A stretch of DNA of 43,135 bases from Dechloromonas aromatica (nom. nud.) (GCA_017848965.1 JAFIHA010000032.1:1-43135), one strand, 5' to 3'. Shown: positions 31,436 to 40,678, numbered from the stretch's first letter. Translations and numbers: made by a program. Notes: generated by a model from the letters alone, not told the origin.

Positions 31436-32551
31436 ATGCGCATCCTCGTTCTCAGTGTGTCCGCCGGCGCCGGCCATGTCCGCGCCGCGCAATCGATTTG
31501 TGCAGCAGGTGCGGCGCTGCCGGGCCTGGAACTGACCCATCTCGACGTGCTCGACCTGGTTTCCGGGGGCTTCCGCAAGTTCTACGGCAGCGCCTATATC
31601 AAGCTGGTCGAGAAGGCGCCGCAACTGTGGGCCTATCTCTACGAGCGCACCGATCATCCGCCGAGCAGTTCCTGGCTGGATTCGGCACGGCGCCACGTCG
31701 AGCGCCTCAACACCCGTCGCCTCGACGCGGAGATCGCCCGGGTTGCCCCCGATGCCATCGTGTGCACGCATTTCCTGCCGGCCGAACTGCTGTCGCGGCG
31801 GATCGCCGCCGGCCAGCCGACGCCGCCGGTGTGGATCAACGTCACCGATTTCGACGTCCATGGCCTGTGGCTGCAGCCGCACATCGCCGGCTATTGCGTC
31901 GCCACCGAGGAAGTTGCTGTGCGCCTGGCCGCCCGCGGCATCCCGGAACAGCAAATCCACGTCACCGGGATCGCCATCATGCCGCAGTTCGCCACCCCGC
32001 CGGCGCGGGCGACGGCCGCTGCCGAACTCGGCCTCGACCCGGCGCGCCCGACGCTGCTGATGATGTCCGGCGGCGCCGGCGTCGGCGGCATCGACCGCCT
32101 GGCCGAGCAGGCGGCGCTGGCTTTCCCGGAGGTGCAGATCGTCGCCCTGGCCGGACGCAACGAGGACTTGTTGCGCCGCCTCGGCGAAGTTGCCGCCCGT
32201 CATCCGGGGTGTGTTTACCCGCAGGGCTTCACCTCGACCATCGAGCGCGTCATGGCGGCGGCCGATCTGGCGATCACCAAGCCGGGCGGTCTGACCACCT
32301 CGGAATGCCTGGCGATGCAGTTGCCGATGATCGTCGTCTCGCCGATTCCCGGCCAGGAGGAACGCAACGCCGACACCCTGCTGGAAGCCGGTTGCGCGCT
32401 GAAAGCGGTCGATACGGCGGCGCTGGTCTACAAGATCCACCGCCTGCTCGACGATCCGGCGCGCCTCGCCCGCATGCGCGAGTGCCAGGGCCAGCTGGCC
32501 CGTCCGCAGGCGGCGCGCGCCATTGTCGACCTGGTGCGGGCGGCAGCGTGA
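31436..32551 (+). CDS. GT28-like glycosyltransferase (diacylglycerol glucosyltransferase/MGDG synthase type)
   Basis: A 371-residue GT-B enzyme. The start LVLSVSAGAGHVRAAQSI is the acceptor-lipid motif of the MGDG synthase/UgtP group (S-x-G-x-GH). The Rossmann C-half has TLLMMSGGAGVGGIDRLAEQ and the donor-sugar motif ADLAITKPGGLTTSECLAMQLPMIV. MurG, the other GT28 enzyme, is less likely because of the N-terminal segment and absence of a cell-wall cluster. It would transfer a sugar from a nucleotide donor to diacylglycerol, giving a glycolipid. The next gene encodes a phosphatidate-phosphatase-like protein overlapping by GTGA, which could supply the diacylglycerol. Confidence 0.85.
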   Translation: MRILVLSVSAGAGHVRAAQSICAAGAALPGLELTHLDVLDLVSGGFRKFYGSAYIKLVEKAPQLWAYLYERTDHPPSSSWLDSARRHVERLNTRRLDAEIARVAPDAIVCTHFLPAELLSRRIAAGQPTPPVWINVTDFDVHGLWLQPHIAGYCVATEEVAVRLAARGIPEQQIHVTGIAIMPQFATPPARATAAAELGLDPARPTLLMMSGGAGVGGIDRLAEQAALAFPEVQIVALAGRNEDLLRRLGEVAARHPGCVYPQGFTSTIERVMAAADLAITKPGGLTTSECLAMQLPMIVVSPIPGQEERNADTLLEAGCALKAVDTAALVYKIHRLLDDPARLARMRECQGQLARPQAARAIVDLVRAAA

Positions 32552-33522
32552 AGCGCCGGGCGGGGCGGCTCGGGCGGTGCGCCCGGGCGTTTTCCGGCGT
32601 GCTCCTCCTGTCGTTGTCGTGCGCCCTGCCGGCGCTGGCCGGGGCGGACCGGATCAGCGTCTATCCGGCCTATGGCGACGGCGAGTCAGTGACCATCGAG
32701 GGACGTGTCGTCGAGCTGCGCGACGGCCCATCGGCGGCTGCCGACGACAGCCGACTGCGCAATCTCTGGCGCAATTTCCGGCTCTGGATCAACGACGAGC
32801 GCAAGCAGGTGCCGGTCGACCTGAGGGTCGGTGAGTTCACGCTGCGCACGCGTACCGACGACGAGGGCTATTTCAGTCAGCGGGCAACGCTGCCGCTGCC
32901 GGCGGGCTGGCACGAGATCGCCGCCAGCGGCAGGCACGGCGCCGGGCGCGGCCGTCTGCTGGTGGTGCCGCAGACCAATCGGCTGGGGATGATTTCCGAC
33001 CTCGACGACACCATTCTGGTCTCCGAGGTGACCAGCAAGCCCCGCCTGCTGGCCAACAGTTTCCTGAAAAATCCGACGCAGCGGCAAGCGGTGCCCGGCA
33101 TGGCCGCGCTCTACGCGCGGACGCTGGCCGCCAACCCTCAGCCGGCGAGCGCACCGCTGTTCTACCTGTCGGCGTCGCCGCGGCAACTGCACGAGTCGAT
33201 CGCCGCCTTCATCGCCGCCAATGCTTTTCCACCCGGCGTGCTGATCACCAAGCGGGTCACCGACGACGCCAGCAGCGATCCCTTGTTCGACCAGTTCGCC
33301 TACAAGACGCGGCAGATCGAAGCCATCCTGGAACGCCTGCCCTGGGTGCGCTTCATCCTGGTCGGCGACGACGGCGAGCGCGATCCGGAAATCTACGACT
33401 GGGTCCGCCGTCACCATCCCGACCGGGTCGCCGAAATCTGGATCCGCCGTGTCCGGGGAGTCGGCGGGGCGCCGCTGCCGCCGGGGCAGAAGGCGCTGGC
33501 GACGGTGCTTGCCGGGCGATAG
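32548..33522 (+). CDS. App1-type (DUF2183) phosphatidate phosphatase-like protein
   Basis: A 324-residue protein starting at GTG 32548, which overlaps the glycosyltransferase stop (GTGA). Residues 1-~32 look like a signal peptide. A beta-rich N-domain follows, then a HAD-like catalytic domain with GMISDLDDTILVSEV (DxDxT, nucleophile D151 and acid D153), LFYLSASPRQLHESI and FILVGDDGERDPEIYDWV. These match the App1 catalytic domain, which in yeast dephosphorylates phosphatidate to diacylglycerol. Periplasmic location is suggested by the signal, which conflicts somewhat with direct substrate sharing with a cytosolic glycosyltransferase. The coupling with that enzyme still suggests glycolipid metabolism (inference). 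Confidence 0.87.
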   Translation: MKRRAGRLGRCARAFSGVLLLSLSCALPALAGADRISVYPAYGDGESVTIEGRVVELRDGPSAAADDSRLRNLWRNFRLWINDERKQVPVDLRVGEFTLRTRTDDEGYFSQRATLPLPAGWHEIAASGRHGAGRGRLLVVPQTNRLGMISDLDDTILVSEVTSKPRLLANSFLKNPTQRQAVPGMAALYARTLAANPQPASAPLFYLSASPRQLHESIAAFIAANAFPPGVLITKRVTDDASSDPLFDQFAYKTRQIEAILERLPWVRFILVGDDGERDPEIYDWVRRHHPDRVAEIWIRRVRGVGGAPLPPGQKALATVLAGR

Positions 33523-33600
33523 TCTGGACCGGCGGCGCAATCGGCCGCCGTCGTCGGCGCGCGGCGCTGCTAAAATTGCGCAAACCACCGAGAGAAAACC

Positions 33601-34632
33601 ATGCAACTGACCCTCATCCGCCCCGACGACTGGCACCTTCACTTGCGCGACGGCGAGCCGCTGGCCGCCGTGCTGCCCCATACCGCCCGCCAGTTCGGCC
33701 GGGCCATCGTCATGCCCAACCTGAAGCCGCCGGTGACCACGGTCGAACTGGCCGCCGCCTACCGCACGCGCATCCTCGCCGCGCTACCCGCCGGTCTGGC
33801 TTTCGAGCCGCTGATGACGCTCTATCTCACCGACAACACGCAGCCGGCCGAGATCGCTAAAGCGGCGGCTTCCGGTTTCGTCAAGGCGGTCAAGCTCTAC
33901 CCGGCCGGTGCGACAACCAATTCCGACGCCGGCCTGACCGCGATCGAAAAGGCCTATGACGTGCTCGCCGAAATGGAACGCGTCGGCCTGCCGTTGCTGG
34001 TGCATGGCGAAGTCACCGATCCGGCGGTCGACCTGTTCGACCGCGAGAAGGTCTTCATCGACACCGTGCTGCTGCCGCTGACGCGACGCTTCCCCAAGCT
34101 CAAGGTGGTGATGGAGCACATCACGACCAAGGACGCCGCCGAGTTCGTCGCTTCGTCCGCCGCCAACGTCGCGGCGACGATCACCGCCCATCACCTGCTC
34201 TATAACCGCAACGCCATTTTCCAGGGCGGCGTGCGCCCGCACTGGTACTGCCTGCCGGTGTTGAAGCGCGAGACGCACCGCGAGGCGCTGGTGGCGGCGG
34301 CGGTTTCCGGCAACCCGAAATTCTTCCTCGGCACCGACTCTGCGCCGCACGCCAAGGGCGCCAAGGAAGCCGCTTGCGGCTGCGCCGGCTGCTATACGGC
34401 CTATGCCGCGATCGAGTTGTATGCCGAAGCCTTCGAGCAGGCCGGCGCGCTCGACAAGCTGGAGGGTTTCGCCAGCTGCCACGGTCCGGACTGGTACGGC
34501 CTGCCGCGTAATGCCGAGACGATCACGCTGGTCAAGGAGACATGGACGGTGCCGGCAAGCTATCCTTACATCAGCTCCGACGACATCGTTCCGCTGCGCG
34601 CGGGCGAGTCGCTGTCCTGGAAAATGCGCTGA
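33601..34632 (+). CDS. pyrC: Dihydroorotase (class II)
   Basis: A 343-residue zinc enzyme that cyclises carbamoyl-aspartate to dihydroorotate in pyrimidine synthesis. [10 protein letters not shown] holds the metal-binding Hx[20 protein letters not shown] contains the lysine that becomes carboxylated. [25 protein letters not shown] and [13 protein letters not shown] complete the class II (E. coli type) active site. Length is as usual (~345). TAAAAT at 33571-33576 may be the -10 of its promoter. A lipoprotein gene follows after 11 bases. Confidence 0.97.
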   Translation: MQLTLIRPDDWHLHLRDGEPLAAVLPHTARQFGRAIVMPNLKPPVTTVELAAAYRTRILAALPAGLAFEPLMTLYLTDNTQPAEIAKAAASGFVKAVKLYPAGATTNSDAGLTAIEKAYDVLAEMERVGLPLLVHGEVTDPAVDLFDREKVFIDTVLLPLTRRFPKLKVVMEHITTKDAAEFVASSAANVAATITAHHLLYNRNAIFQGGVRPHWYCLPVLKRETHREALVAAAVSGNPKFFLGTDSAPHAKGAKEAACGCAGCYTAYAAIELYAEAFEQAGALDKLEGFASCHGPDWYGLPRNAETITLVKETWTVPASYPYISSDDIVPLRAGESLSWKMR

Positions 34633-34643
34633 GGAAACCGACC

Positions 34644-35084
34644 ATGCGTCTGCGTGCCCTGCTGGTAGCCCTGTTCGCCGCGCCCCTGCTGAGCGCCTGT
34701 GTCGACGATCGTGCCTCGTGGCAGATCGACGGCACGCGCGAGCACACGCTGACGCTGGTGCGCGAGCAGCCGGTGTTCTGGGACAAGAAGGTCAATCTCT
34801 ACCTGGTCGTCTCGCGCATGCCGGCCTGCACCCGCCGCCATAGTCTGGGCGTGGGTACCGACAAGACGCGGGTGACGATCTACCAGGTGCCGTCCGGCGC
34901 CTTCATCGTCCAGGTCGGCAAACGCATGTATGCCACGGAGTCGCAGACCTGCGAGAGCTGGGCGCGGCTGGAAGAGGAGCCGGCGGACGGGCTGGGCGAA
35001 ATGCGTGGCGCTTTCCGCGTGCGCAATGGCGAACTCGCCTTCGTCGCCGAGAAGCCGGGGGCGGCTGGCGACGAGGAAGAGTAG
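34644..35084 (+). CDS. Putative lipoprotein of unknown function
   Basis: A 146-residue predicted lipoprotein: signal peptide MRLRALLVALFAAPLLSAC with acylated Cys19. The mature part has two further cysteines (PACTRRHS and SQTCESW) that could form a disulfide in the periplasm, and an acidic C-terminal tail ending DEEE. I recognise no family. GAGGA lies 8 bases before the ATG. It is close behind pyrC and probably co-transcribed; it converges with infA, 18 bases away. Confidence 0.75.
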   Translation: MRLRALLVALFAAPLLSACVDDRASWQIDGTREHTLTLVREQPVFWDKKVNLYLVVSRMPACTRRHSLGVGTDKTRVTIYQVPSGAFIVQVGKRMYATESQTCESWARLEEEPADGLGEMRGAFRVRNGELAFVAEKPGAAGDEEE

Positions 35085-35102
35085 CGGGATGCCCGGCGCG
35101 GC

Positions 35103-35369
35103 TTAGTGCCGGCGGCGGGGCGGCGGCGGGGCGCTGCTGCCGCTGCGGGTTTCCAGGTGGCGGAAGGTGATCCGGCCCTTGGTCAGGTCGTAGGGTGAGA
35201 GTTCGAGGCTGACCTTGTCGCCGAGCAGGATGCGGATGTGGTGCTTCTTCATCTTGCCAGCGGTGTAGGCGACCATCTGGTGGCCGTTTTCCAGGGTGAC
35301 GCGGAAGCGTCCATCGGGTAGCACGTCTTCGACGACGCCTTGCATTTCAAGTAGTTCTTCCTTGGCCAA
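35103..35369 (-). CDS. infA: Translation initiation factor IF-1, extended
   Basis: IF-1 binds the A site of the 30S subunit during initiation. The 88-residue product has the complete S1-like OB fold: [30 protein letters not shown], the RNA-contacting [14 protein letters not shown], and [15 protein letters not shown]. The usual 72-residue protein ends about there; this one adds a basic, Pro-rich tail (APPPPRRRH) of ~16 residues. The start codon is TTG (35369-35367), supported by a GGAGA site 7-8 bases upstream and by the family N-terminus. Several betaproteobacteria carry a second infA of this kind outside the ribosomal protein operon. Confidence 0.95.
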   Translation of the reverse strand: MAKEELLEMQGVVEDVLPDGRFRVTLENGHQMVAYTAGKMKKHHIRILLGDKVSLELSPYDLTKGRITFRHLETRSGSSAPPPPRRRH

Positions 35370-35382
35370 GCGGTATTCTCCT

Positions 35383-36279
35383 TCAATGGGTTGCGCAGGC
35401 GGGCTGCGTTGCGGCCGGGGTATCGGTCGACAGGGCTTGTGGACAGCGCTGCGGGATTTGCCAGGGCTGCCCGGATTCGGTGAGGGCGCTGATCGAAATC
35501 AGCGGCGGCGGCGAGCTGACGCTGCCGAAAATCGTTGCGTAGGAAACGTCGGCCGCGTCGCGGCCGGTGCCGATGCGTACGAAACCCATCGGGATCGCGG
35601 TGCCCGAGGGGTCGAAAATGTACCAGTGGCGGTCGAGGAAAACTTCGACGTAGGCGTGGAAGTCGGTCGGCCCGAGCGCCGGGTCGGCGCCGTAGTCGAT
35701 GCCGGTGGTGAAGCGCGCCGGGATGCTCAGCGCCCGGCAGATGGCGATCATCAGGTGGGCGAAGTCGCGGCAGACGCCGACGCGCTCGGTCAGCGTGTCG
35801 ATTGCCGAGGTGGTCGAGCTGCTGGTCGCCGAACGGAAGGCGACGTGGCGGTTGACCCAGTTGCAGATCGCTTCGACGCGGCGATAGCCCTTGGGCAGGT
35901 GGCCGAACTCGCTGATCGCCAGCATCGCCAGGCGATCGGATTGGCAGTAGCGGCTCGGGTAGATGTAGGTCAGTGCCGACAACGGCAACTGGCTGACCGG
36001 GGTTTCCGGGATGCGGTCGGGGTCGGCGAGGTGCTGGTCGATGTCGAGCGTTGCCCGGTAGGCGACGTGCAGCGAGCCGCTGGCGACATGCAGGCGCAGG
36101 AAGCGGGCGGCGGTGTGCGGCTCGGTTTCGATCGCCGGCATGAGTTGCGGCGCGAGCTGCAGGCTTTCGCTGACGATGCGCTGGCTGGCGGTGTGGGCGG
36201 CGTGGATGTTGAAGACGAAATCGGCGCCGGGAGAATTCAGTGTGTAGTCGAGGTCGATCGCAAACTGTATGCGAACCAT
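35383..36279 (-). CDS. Transglutaminase-like cysteine protease-fold protein
   Basis: A 298-residue protein with an N-terminal beta domain followed by a transglutaminase-like core. The Cys-His-Asp triad is visible: C170 in [12 protein letters not shown]208 in [11 protein letters not shown] and D223 in IFDPSG. Bacterial members act as peptidases or amide-forming enzymes. This type (N-terminal [16 protein letters not shown]) is commonly found in proteobacteria near alpha-E and circularly permuted ATP-grasp genes; those are not present here. The substrate is unknown. It is encoded 13 bases upstream of infA on the same strand. Between its start and leuA lies a 276-base gap with no gene apart from the leuA terminator. 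Confidence 0.88.
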   Translation of the reverse strand: MVRIQFAIDLDYTLNSPGADFVFNIHAAHTASQRIVSESLQLAPQLMPAIETEPHTAARFLRLHVASGSLHVAYRATLDIDQHLADPDRIPETPVSQLPLSALTYIYPSRYCQSDRLAMLAISEFGHLPKGYRRVEAICNWVNRHVAFRSATSSSTTSAIDTLTERVGVCRDFAHLMIAICRALSIPARFTTGIDYGADPALGPTDFHAYVEVFLDRHWYIFDPSGTAIPMGFVRIGTGRDAADVSYATIFGSVSSPPPLISISALTESGQPWQIPQRCPQALSTDTPAATQPACATH

Positions 36280-36516
36280 GCAATTCCAGAATGTGCAGCG
36301 CGCCGTGCTGGCCGGATCAGGCTGCGCGGACGGGCGGTGGGACGGCGCTTTGCAACGGGGAAATGGGCGATTCGGCTTGCCGTGGCCTCGCGTGGCGAAG
36401 GCGGCAGGGGGACGGCATTTACGCGGGCAGAACGATGACGATGCCGCCAGGCGGCGGCAAGGAAAGGCACATCTTACGCCGCTGCCGGCGAACTGACAAG
36501 GAAAGTCCCGGAAATT

Positions 36517-36548
36517 CAGGCGCTTGCCAGGTTGTCGGCAAGCGCCTG
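36517..36548 (-). terminator. Strong hairpin after leuA
   Basis: A perfect 12-bp inverted repeat (CAGGCGCTTGCC / GGCAAGCGCCTG) with an 8-base loop starts 7 bases beyond the leuA stop. Read on the minus strand it is followed only by ATTTCC, so the U-run is weak; it may stop transcription or protect the mRNA 3' end. Confidence 0.6.
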
Positions 36549-36555
36549 GAAGGGG

Positions 36556-38238
36556 TCAGGCGGCGGCGTCGAGGGCGTTGACGCCGAGGCGGTTGACGCC
36601 ACTGATCAAGGCCTTGATCGAAGCGGTGACGATGTTGCTGTCGATGCCGACGCCGTAGCGTTCGCCGCGACCGTTGGCCGCCATCTCGATGAAGGCGACG
36701 GCGCGAGCATTGCCGTCCTCGCCCATCGGCACCATCGAACGCTCCTCATAGCTGCGCACCTGCGCTTCGATGCCGGCGCCCTGCAAGGCGTGCATGGCGG
36801 CGTTGATCGGGCCGTTGCCTTCGCCGCTCAGGATGTGCGGTGTGCCGCCGATGTCCACGGTGAGGCGGATGCCCTGCTGGCTGCCGTGCTCGAACAGGTG
36901 GTGTTCGCGGTAGCGGAGCGGGGTTTCGGCGTCGAGGTATTCGCCGGCGAAGAGGCGCCAGAGGTCGTCGGCGTTGACCTCGCCGCCGTGCGTGTCGGTG
37001 TGCTTCTGGACGACGCCGGAGAACTCGACCTGGAGGCGGCGCGGCATGAGCACGCCGTGCTCGGTCTCCATCAGGTAGGCGATGCCGCCCTTACCCGACT
37101 GGCTGTTGACGCGGATCACCGAATCGTAGGAGCGGCCGACGTCGGCGGGGTCGATCGGGAGATAGGGCACTGACCAAGTCTCATCCGCCTTTTGAGCGGC
37201 AAACCCCTTCTTGATGGCGTCCTGGTGGGAGCCGGAGAAGGCCGTGAAAACGAGATCCCCGACGTATGGGTGGCGCGGATGGATCGGGAGCTGGGTACAG
37301 TGTTCGAAAGTGCGGGCGACGGCGTTGATGTCGGAAAAGTCGAGCTGCGGATCGACGCCCTGGGTATGCATGTTGAGCGCGAGCGTGACGAGATCGACGT
37401 TGCCAGTACGCTCGCCGTTGCCGAAGAGGCAGCCTTCGACGCGGTCGGCGCCGGCCATCAGGCCGAGTTCGGCGGCGGCGACGGCAGTGCCGCGGTCGTT
37501 GTGCGGGTGGAGGCTGATGATCACGCTGTCGCGGCGTTCGAGGTGGCGGTGCATCCACTCGATCTGGTCGGCGTAGATGTTCGGCGTGGCAATCTCGACC
37601 GTGGTCGGCAAGTTGAGGATGACCTTGTTGTCCGGCGTCGCGCCCCAGGCGGCGGTGACCGCGTCGCAGACTTCCTTGGCGAAATCGAGTTCGGTGGCGG
37701 TGAAGAGTTCCGGGCTGTATTCGAGCGTGATCTTCGTTTCCGGCATTTCGGCGGCGAGCGACTTGATCAATTTGACCGCGTCGACCGCCATGGTCACCAC
37801 TTCGGCCTTGCTCATGCCGAAAACGAAGTCGCGGAAACTCGGGCAGGTCGCGTTGTAGACATGGACGATGGCTTGTTTTGCGCCCTTCAAGGATGCGAAG
37901 GTGCGCCGGATGAGGTGCTCGCGCGCCTGCGTCAAAACCTCGATGGTGACGTCATCGGGAATGTGCTCGCCTTCGATCAACTCGCGGACGAAGCCGAATT
38001 CGGTTTCCGACGCCGAGGGGAAGGCGACCTCGATCTGCTTGAAGCCGATCTGGCAGAGCGTCTTGAACATCTGCATCTTCTTGTCGGCGTTCATCGGCTC
38101 GAACAAGGCCTGGTTGCCGTCGCGCAGGTCGGTGCTCATCCACATCGGCGCCTGGGTGATGACGCGGTTCGGCCACTGGCGGTCGGTGAGGCCGACGGGC
38201 GGGAAAGCGGTGTACTTGGATGATTTTTGCTGCGCCAT
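36556..38238 (-). CDS. leuA: 2-Isopropylmalate synthase
   Basis: A 560-residue enzyme that condenses acetyl-CoA with 2-ketoisovalerate, the first committed step of leucine synthesis. It is of the longer (type 2) LeuA form: [31 protein letters not shown] at the start with the metal-binding Arg-Asp, [13 protein letters not shown] with the HxH metal ligands, and [16 protein letters not shown]-terminal regulatory domain (~430-555) normally mediates leucine feedback inhibition. A GGAG site precedes the ATG. It is divergent from an Lrp/AsnC regulator, which may control it. Confidence 0.97.
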   Translation of the reverse strand: MAQQKSSKYTAFPPVGLTDRQWPNRVITQAPMWMSTDLRDGNQALFEPMNADKKMQMFKTLCQIGFKQIEVAFPSASETEFGFVRELIEGEHIPDDVTIEVLTQAREHLIRRTFASLKGAKQAIVHVYNATCPSFRDFVFGMSKAEVVTMAVDAVKLIKSLAAEMPETKITLEYSPELFTATELDFAKEVCDAVTAAWGATPDNKVILNLPTTVEIATPNIYADQIEWMHRHLERRDSVIISLHPHNDRGTAVAAAELGLMAGADRVEGCLFGNGERTGNVDLVTLALNMHTQGVDPQLDFSDINAVARTFEHCTQLPIHPRHPYVGDLVFTAFSGSHQDAIKKGFAAQKADETWSVPYLPIDPADVGRSYDSVIRVNSQSGKGGIAYLMETEHGVLMPRRLQVEFSGVVQKHTDTHGGEVNADDLWRLFAGEYLDAETPLRYREHHLFEHGSQQGIRLTVDIGGTPHILSGEGNGPINAAMHALQGAGIEAQVRSYEERSMVPMGEDGNARAVAFIEMAANGRGERYGVGIDSNIVTASIKALISGVNRLGVNALDAAA

Positions 38239-38276
38239 GATGCGGCTCCGGAAAACGTTTGCGATGGCGAAATCTT

Positions 38277-38305
38277 ACGCAAGACTGTGCGGCAGGTGCT
38301 TGCGT
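38277..38305. promoter_or_regulatory. Inverted repeat in the leuA/lrp divergent region
   Basis: ACGCAAG (38277-38283) and CTTGCGT (38299-38305) are perfect 7-bp inverted arms with a 15-base spacer, so they are centred two helical turns apart (22 bp). They lie in the 120-bp gap between leuA and the Lrp-like gene. Further TTGCG/GCAAA-like half-sites occur around them (38259-38264 and 38318-38323). This is a candidate binding site for the Lrp-type protein. Confidence 0.45.
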
Positions 38306-38358
38306 TTTGTGGCATGATTTTGCGGTGTTTTGGCAGAAAATTGCGCGATGGTGAGTTT

Positions 38359-38835
38359 ATGAGCAACGTTATTCAGATGGATCGCTACGACAAGGAAATT
38401 CTTGCCGTCCTGCAGCGTGATGGGCGGATCAGCAACCAGGATCTCGCCGACCGCATCGGCCTCTCGCCGTCGCCTTGTCTACGCCGGGTGCGGGCGCTCG
38501 AAGAGGCGGGCATCATCGCCGGCTACCGCGCCCAGCTCGATGCGAAAAAGCTCGGGCTGAGCCTGATGGCGCTGATCGGCATCTCGATGGACCAGCACAC
38601 GCCGGAACGCTTCGCCAACCTGGACGCGGCGATCGGCGGCATTCCCGAAGTCCTCGAATGCCTGCTGATCACCGGCCAGCAGTCCGACTACCAGTTGAAA
38701 GTGGTGGTGCGCGACATGGACGCCTACCAGGACCTGCTGCTCAACAAGATTACGCGCATCCCGGGAGTGACCGGCGTGCACACCAGTTTCGTGCTGCGCA
38801 AGGTGGTCGATCGCGGCGCCCTGCCGGTCGATTGA
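38359..38835 (+). CDS. Lrp/AsnC family transcriptional regulator
   Basis: A 158-residue regulator: N-terminal winged helix-turn-helix (MDRYDKEILAVLQRDGRISNQDLADRIGLSPSPCLRRVRALEEAGIIAGY) and a C-terminal RAM ligand-binding/oligomerisation domain (~75-155, with the GQQSDYQLKVVVRDMDAYQDLLLNKI core). Lrp proteins sense amino acids and control their metabolism. Placed divergently from leuA with a 22-bp-spaced inverted repeat between, it probably regulates leuA and itself (inference). The ATG 38359 start fits the family N-terminus and has GGTGAG upstream. Confidence 0.94.
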   Translation: MSNVIQMDRYDKEILAVLQRDGRISNQDLADRIGLSPSPCLRRVRALEEAGIIAGYRAQLDAKKLGLSLMALIGISMDQHTPERFANLDAAIGGIPEVLECLLITGQQSDYQLKVVVRDMDAYQDLLLNKITRIPGVTGVHTSFVLRKVVDRGALPVD

Positions 38836-38892
38836 GCTTGTTTGCGGGCTCATGATATTCTCATGACTACCCAATCCTTCCGGTCGCCAGCC

Positions 38893-39069
38893 ATGAAACA
38901 GCCCACTTCCTCCGAACGTCGCCGCCTCGACCGCCGGCGCTCACCCGTCACCCCGCCGCCCTTCCGGACCAGCTCCGGCCTCGTGCTGGCCGAGCGCCGG
39001 GCGCGGGGCGACCGGCGCAATACTTGGGTGCGCGACATCGTCGTCGAAACCGACGGCGAAACCAGCTAA
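38893..39069 (+). CDS. Small arginine-rich protein before rnpB
   Basis: A 58-residue open frame (ATG 38893; ATG 38863 or 38842 would add 10 or 17 residues). It is strongly basic, with two similar clusters, ERRRLDRRR near the start and ERRARGDRRN near the end, around a Pro-rich centre. No family is recognised and no clear ribosome site is seen. It lies between the Lrp-like gene and rnpB, and the rnpB promoter begins just after its stop. It may be chance coding in GC-rich DNA. Confidence 0.35.
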   Translation: MKQPTSSERRRLDRRRSPVTPPPFRTSSGLVLAERRARGDRRNTWVRDIVVETDGETS

Positions 39070-39083
39070 GCGCCGATCCCACG

Positions 39084-39089
39084 TATAAT
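39084..39089 (+). promoter_or_regulatory. -10 box of the rnpB promoter
   Basis: A perfect TATAAT lies 7 bases before the predicted 5' end of the RNase P RNA. No good -35 hexamer is seen at the expected distance (around 39061). Confidence 0.6.
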
Positions 39090-39096
39090 CCGCCGC

Positions 39097-39484
39097 GGAA
39101 AGTCGGCCAGGCAGTCGCTGGACACGCAGGTGTCGGGAGGAAAGTCCGGGCTCCATTGGGCAGGATGCCAGCTAACGGCTGGGTGCTATAAGTCGCAAGA
39201 CCCAAGGCAACGGAAAGTGCAACAGAGAACAGACCGCCGATGGCGTCGCAAGACGCACAGGTAAGGGTGAAACGGCGAGGTAAGAGCTCACCGCGTCCAC
39301 GGTAACGGCGGACGGCACGGTAAACCCCATCCGGAGCAAGACCAAATAGGGAAGCTGAGGCGTGGCCCGCGCTGCTTCCGGGTAGGTTGCTTGAGCCTGT
39401 CGGTGACGGCAGGCCTAGAGGAATGATTGCCGAACCTCGCAAGAGGGGAACAGAACCCGGCTTATCGGCCGGCTTTCCACCAGA
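39097..39484 (+). ncRNA. rnpB: RNase P RNA (bacterial class A)
   Basis: The catalytic RNA that trims the 5' leader of tRNA precursors. The 5' strand GGAAAGTCGGCC (39097-39108) pairs with GGCCGGCTTTCC (39467-39478) as helix P1. The invariant core is readable: GGAGGAAAGTCCGGGCTCC, GGGTGAAACGG, the P15-type GGAGCAAGACCAAATAGG segment near 39333, and near the 3' end AGAGGAATGATTGCC and ACAGAACCCGGCTTA. Total length (~385 nt) is typical. The exact 3' end is uncertain by a few bases. The VWA gene converges on it 9 bases later. Confidence 0.97.
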
Positions 39485-39493
39485 TTTCCTGCT

Positions 39494-40678
39494 TTAACCC
39501 CGCGCGCTGGCCAGCCGGCGCATCGCCCGTTCCAGCCCGTCGAGGGTGAGCGGGAACATGCGCTCGTCGCCGATCTGGCGGCGGATGGCGGCAATCGACG
39601 GGGTGTATTGCCAGTACTCCTCGTTCACCGGGTTGAGCCAGGCGACGCGCGGCCAGGCGGCAACCAGGCGCTGCAGCCAGACGGCGCCGCTTTCCTCGTT
39701 CCAGTGTTCGACGCTGCCGCCCGGATGATCCACCTCGTAGGGGCTCATCGTCGCGTCGCCGACGAAGATCAGCGTGTAGTCGCGGCCGTAGGTATGGATC
39801 AGGTCGAGCGTGGACAGGCGTTCGTCGTGGCGGCGCCGGTTGTCGCGCCAGACGTGCTCGTAGACGCCGTTGTGGAAGTAGAAGTGTTCGAGGTGCTTGA
39901 ATTCGGCGCGGGCGGCCGAGAACAGTTCCTCGCAGACCTGGATGTGGTCGTCCATCGAACCGCCGACATCAAGGAAGAGCAGCACCTTGACCGCGTTGTG
40001 GCGTTCCGGCCGCAGGTGCAGGTCGAGCCAGCCGCCGTTGCGGGCGGTACCGGCGATCGTGCCGTCGAGGTCGAGTTCGTTCGCCGCGCCCTGGCGGGCG
40101 AAGCGGCGCAGCCGACGCAGGGCGACCTTGATGTTGCGGGTGCCGAGTTCGACCTGATCGTCGAGGTTGCGGTAGGCGCGCTGTTCCCAGACCTTGATCG
40201 CCGTCCGGTTGCCGGCTGAATCGCCGCCGATGCGCACGCCGGCCGGGTTGTAACCGCCGTGGCCGAAGGGCGAGGTGCCGCCGGTGCCGATCCACTTGTT
40301 GCCGCCGGCGTGGCGTTCCTTCTGTTCGGCGAGGCGTTCGCGCAGGCGCTCGAAGATCTTCTCGTAACTCAGTTGTTCGAGCGTTTTCCGCTCTTCTTCG
40401 GAAAGATGGCGGCGTGCCGCCAGACGTAGCCAGTCTTCCGGGATCTCGGCGTCCAGCCCGGGCAGTTGCTCGATGCCCTTGAAGTATTCGCCGAAGGCGC
40501 GGTCGAAGCGGTCGTAATGGCTTTCGTCCTTGACCAGCAGCGTGCGCGCGAGCAGGTAGAAGTCGTCGATGTCCGGGCCGACCAGGCGCGCCTGCAGCGC
40601 TTCGAGCAGGGCCAGCAGTTCCTGCGTCGACACCGGAATCTGCCGGGCCTTCAGGTGCAGGAAGAAATCGACCAGCAT
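39494..40678 (-). CDS. VWA-domain protein (CoxE-like), partner of MoxR ATPase
   Basis: A 394-residue cytoplasmic protein with a C-terminal von Willebrand A domain. The metal-ion-dependent adhesion site is LLFLDVGGSMDDH, where the usual DxSxS reads DVGGS. FHNGVYEHVW, LIFVGDATMSPYEV and RVAWLNPVNEEYW follow. The N-terminal part (MLVDFFLHLKARQIPVSTQELLALLEAL) is typical of CoxE-like proteins. Together with the MoxR AAA+ ATPase encoded 7 bases upstream it forms a common pair thought to act as chaperone or metal-insertion machinery; the client here is unknown. Confidence 0.9.
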   Translation of the reverse strand: MLVDFFLHLKARQIPVSTQELLALLEALQARLVGPDIDDFYLLARTLLVKDESHYDRFDRAFGEYFKGIEQLPGLDAEIPEDWLRLAARRHLSEEERKTLEQLSYEKIFERLRERLAEQKERHAGGNKWIGTGGTSPFGHGGYNPAGVRIGGDSAGNRTAIKVWEQRAYRNLDDQVELGTRNIKVALRRLRRFARQGAANELDLDGTIAGTARNGGWLDLHLRPERHNAVKVLLFLDVGGSMDDHIQVCEELFSAARAEFKHLEHFYFHNGVYEHVWRDNRRRHDERLSTLDLIHTYGRDYTLIFVGDATMSPYEVDHPGGSVEHWNEESGAVWLQRLVAAWPRVAWLNPVNEEYWQYTPSIAAIRRQIGDERMFPLTLDGLERAMRRLASARG

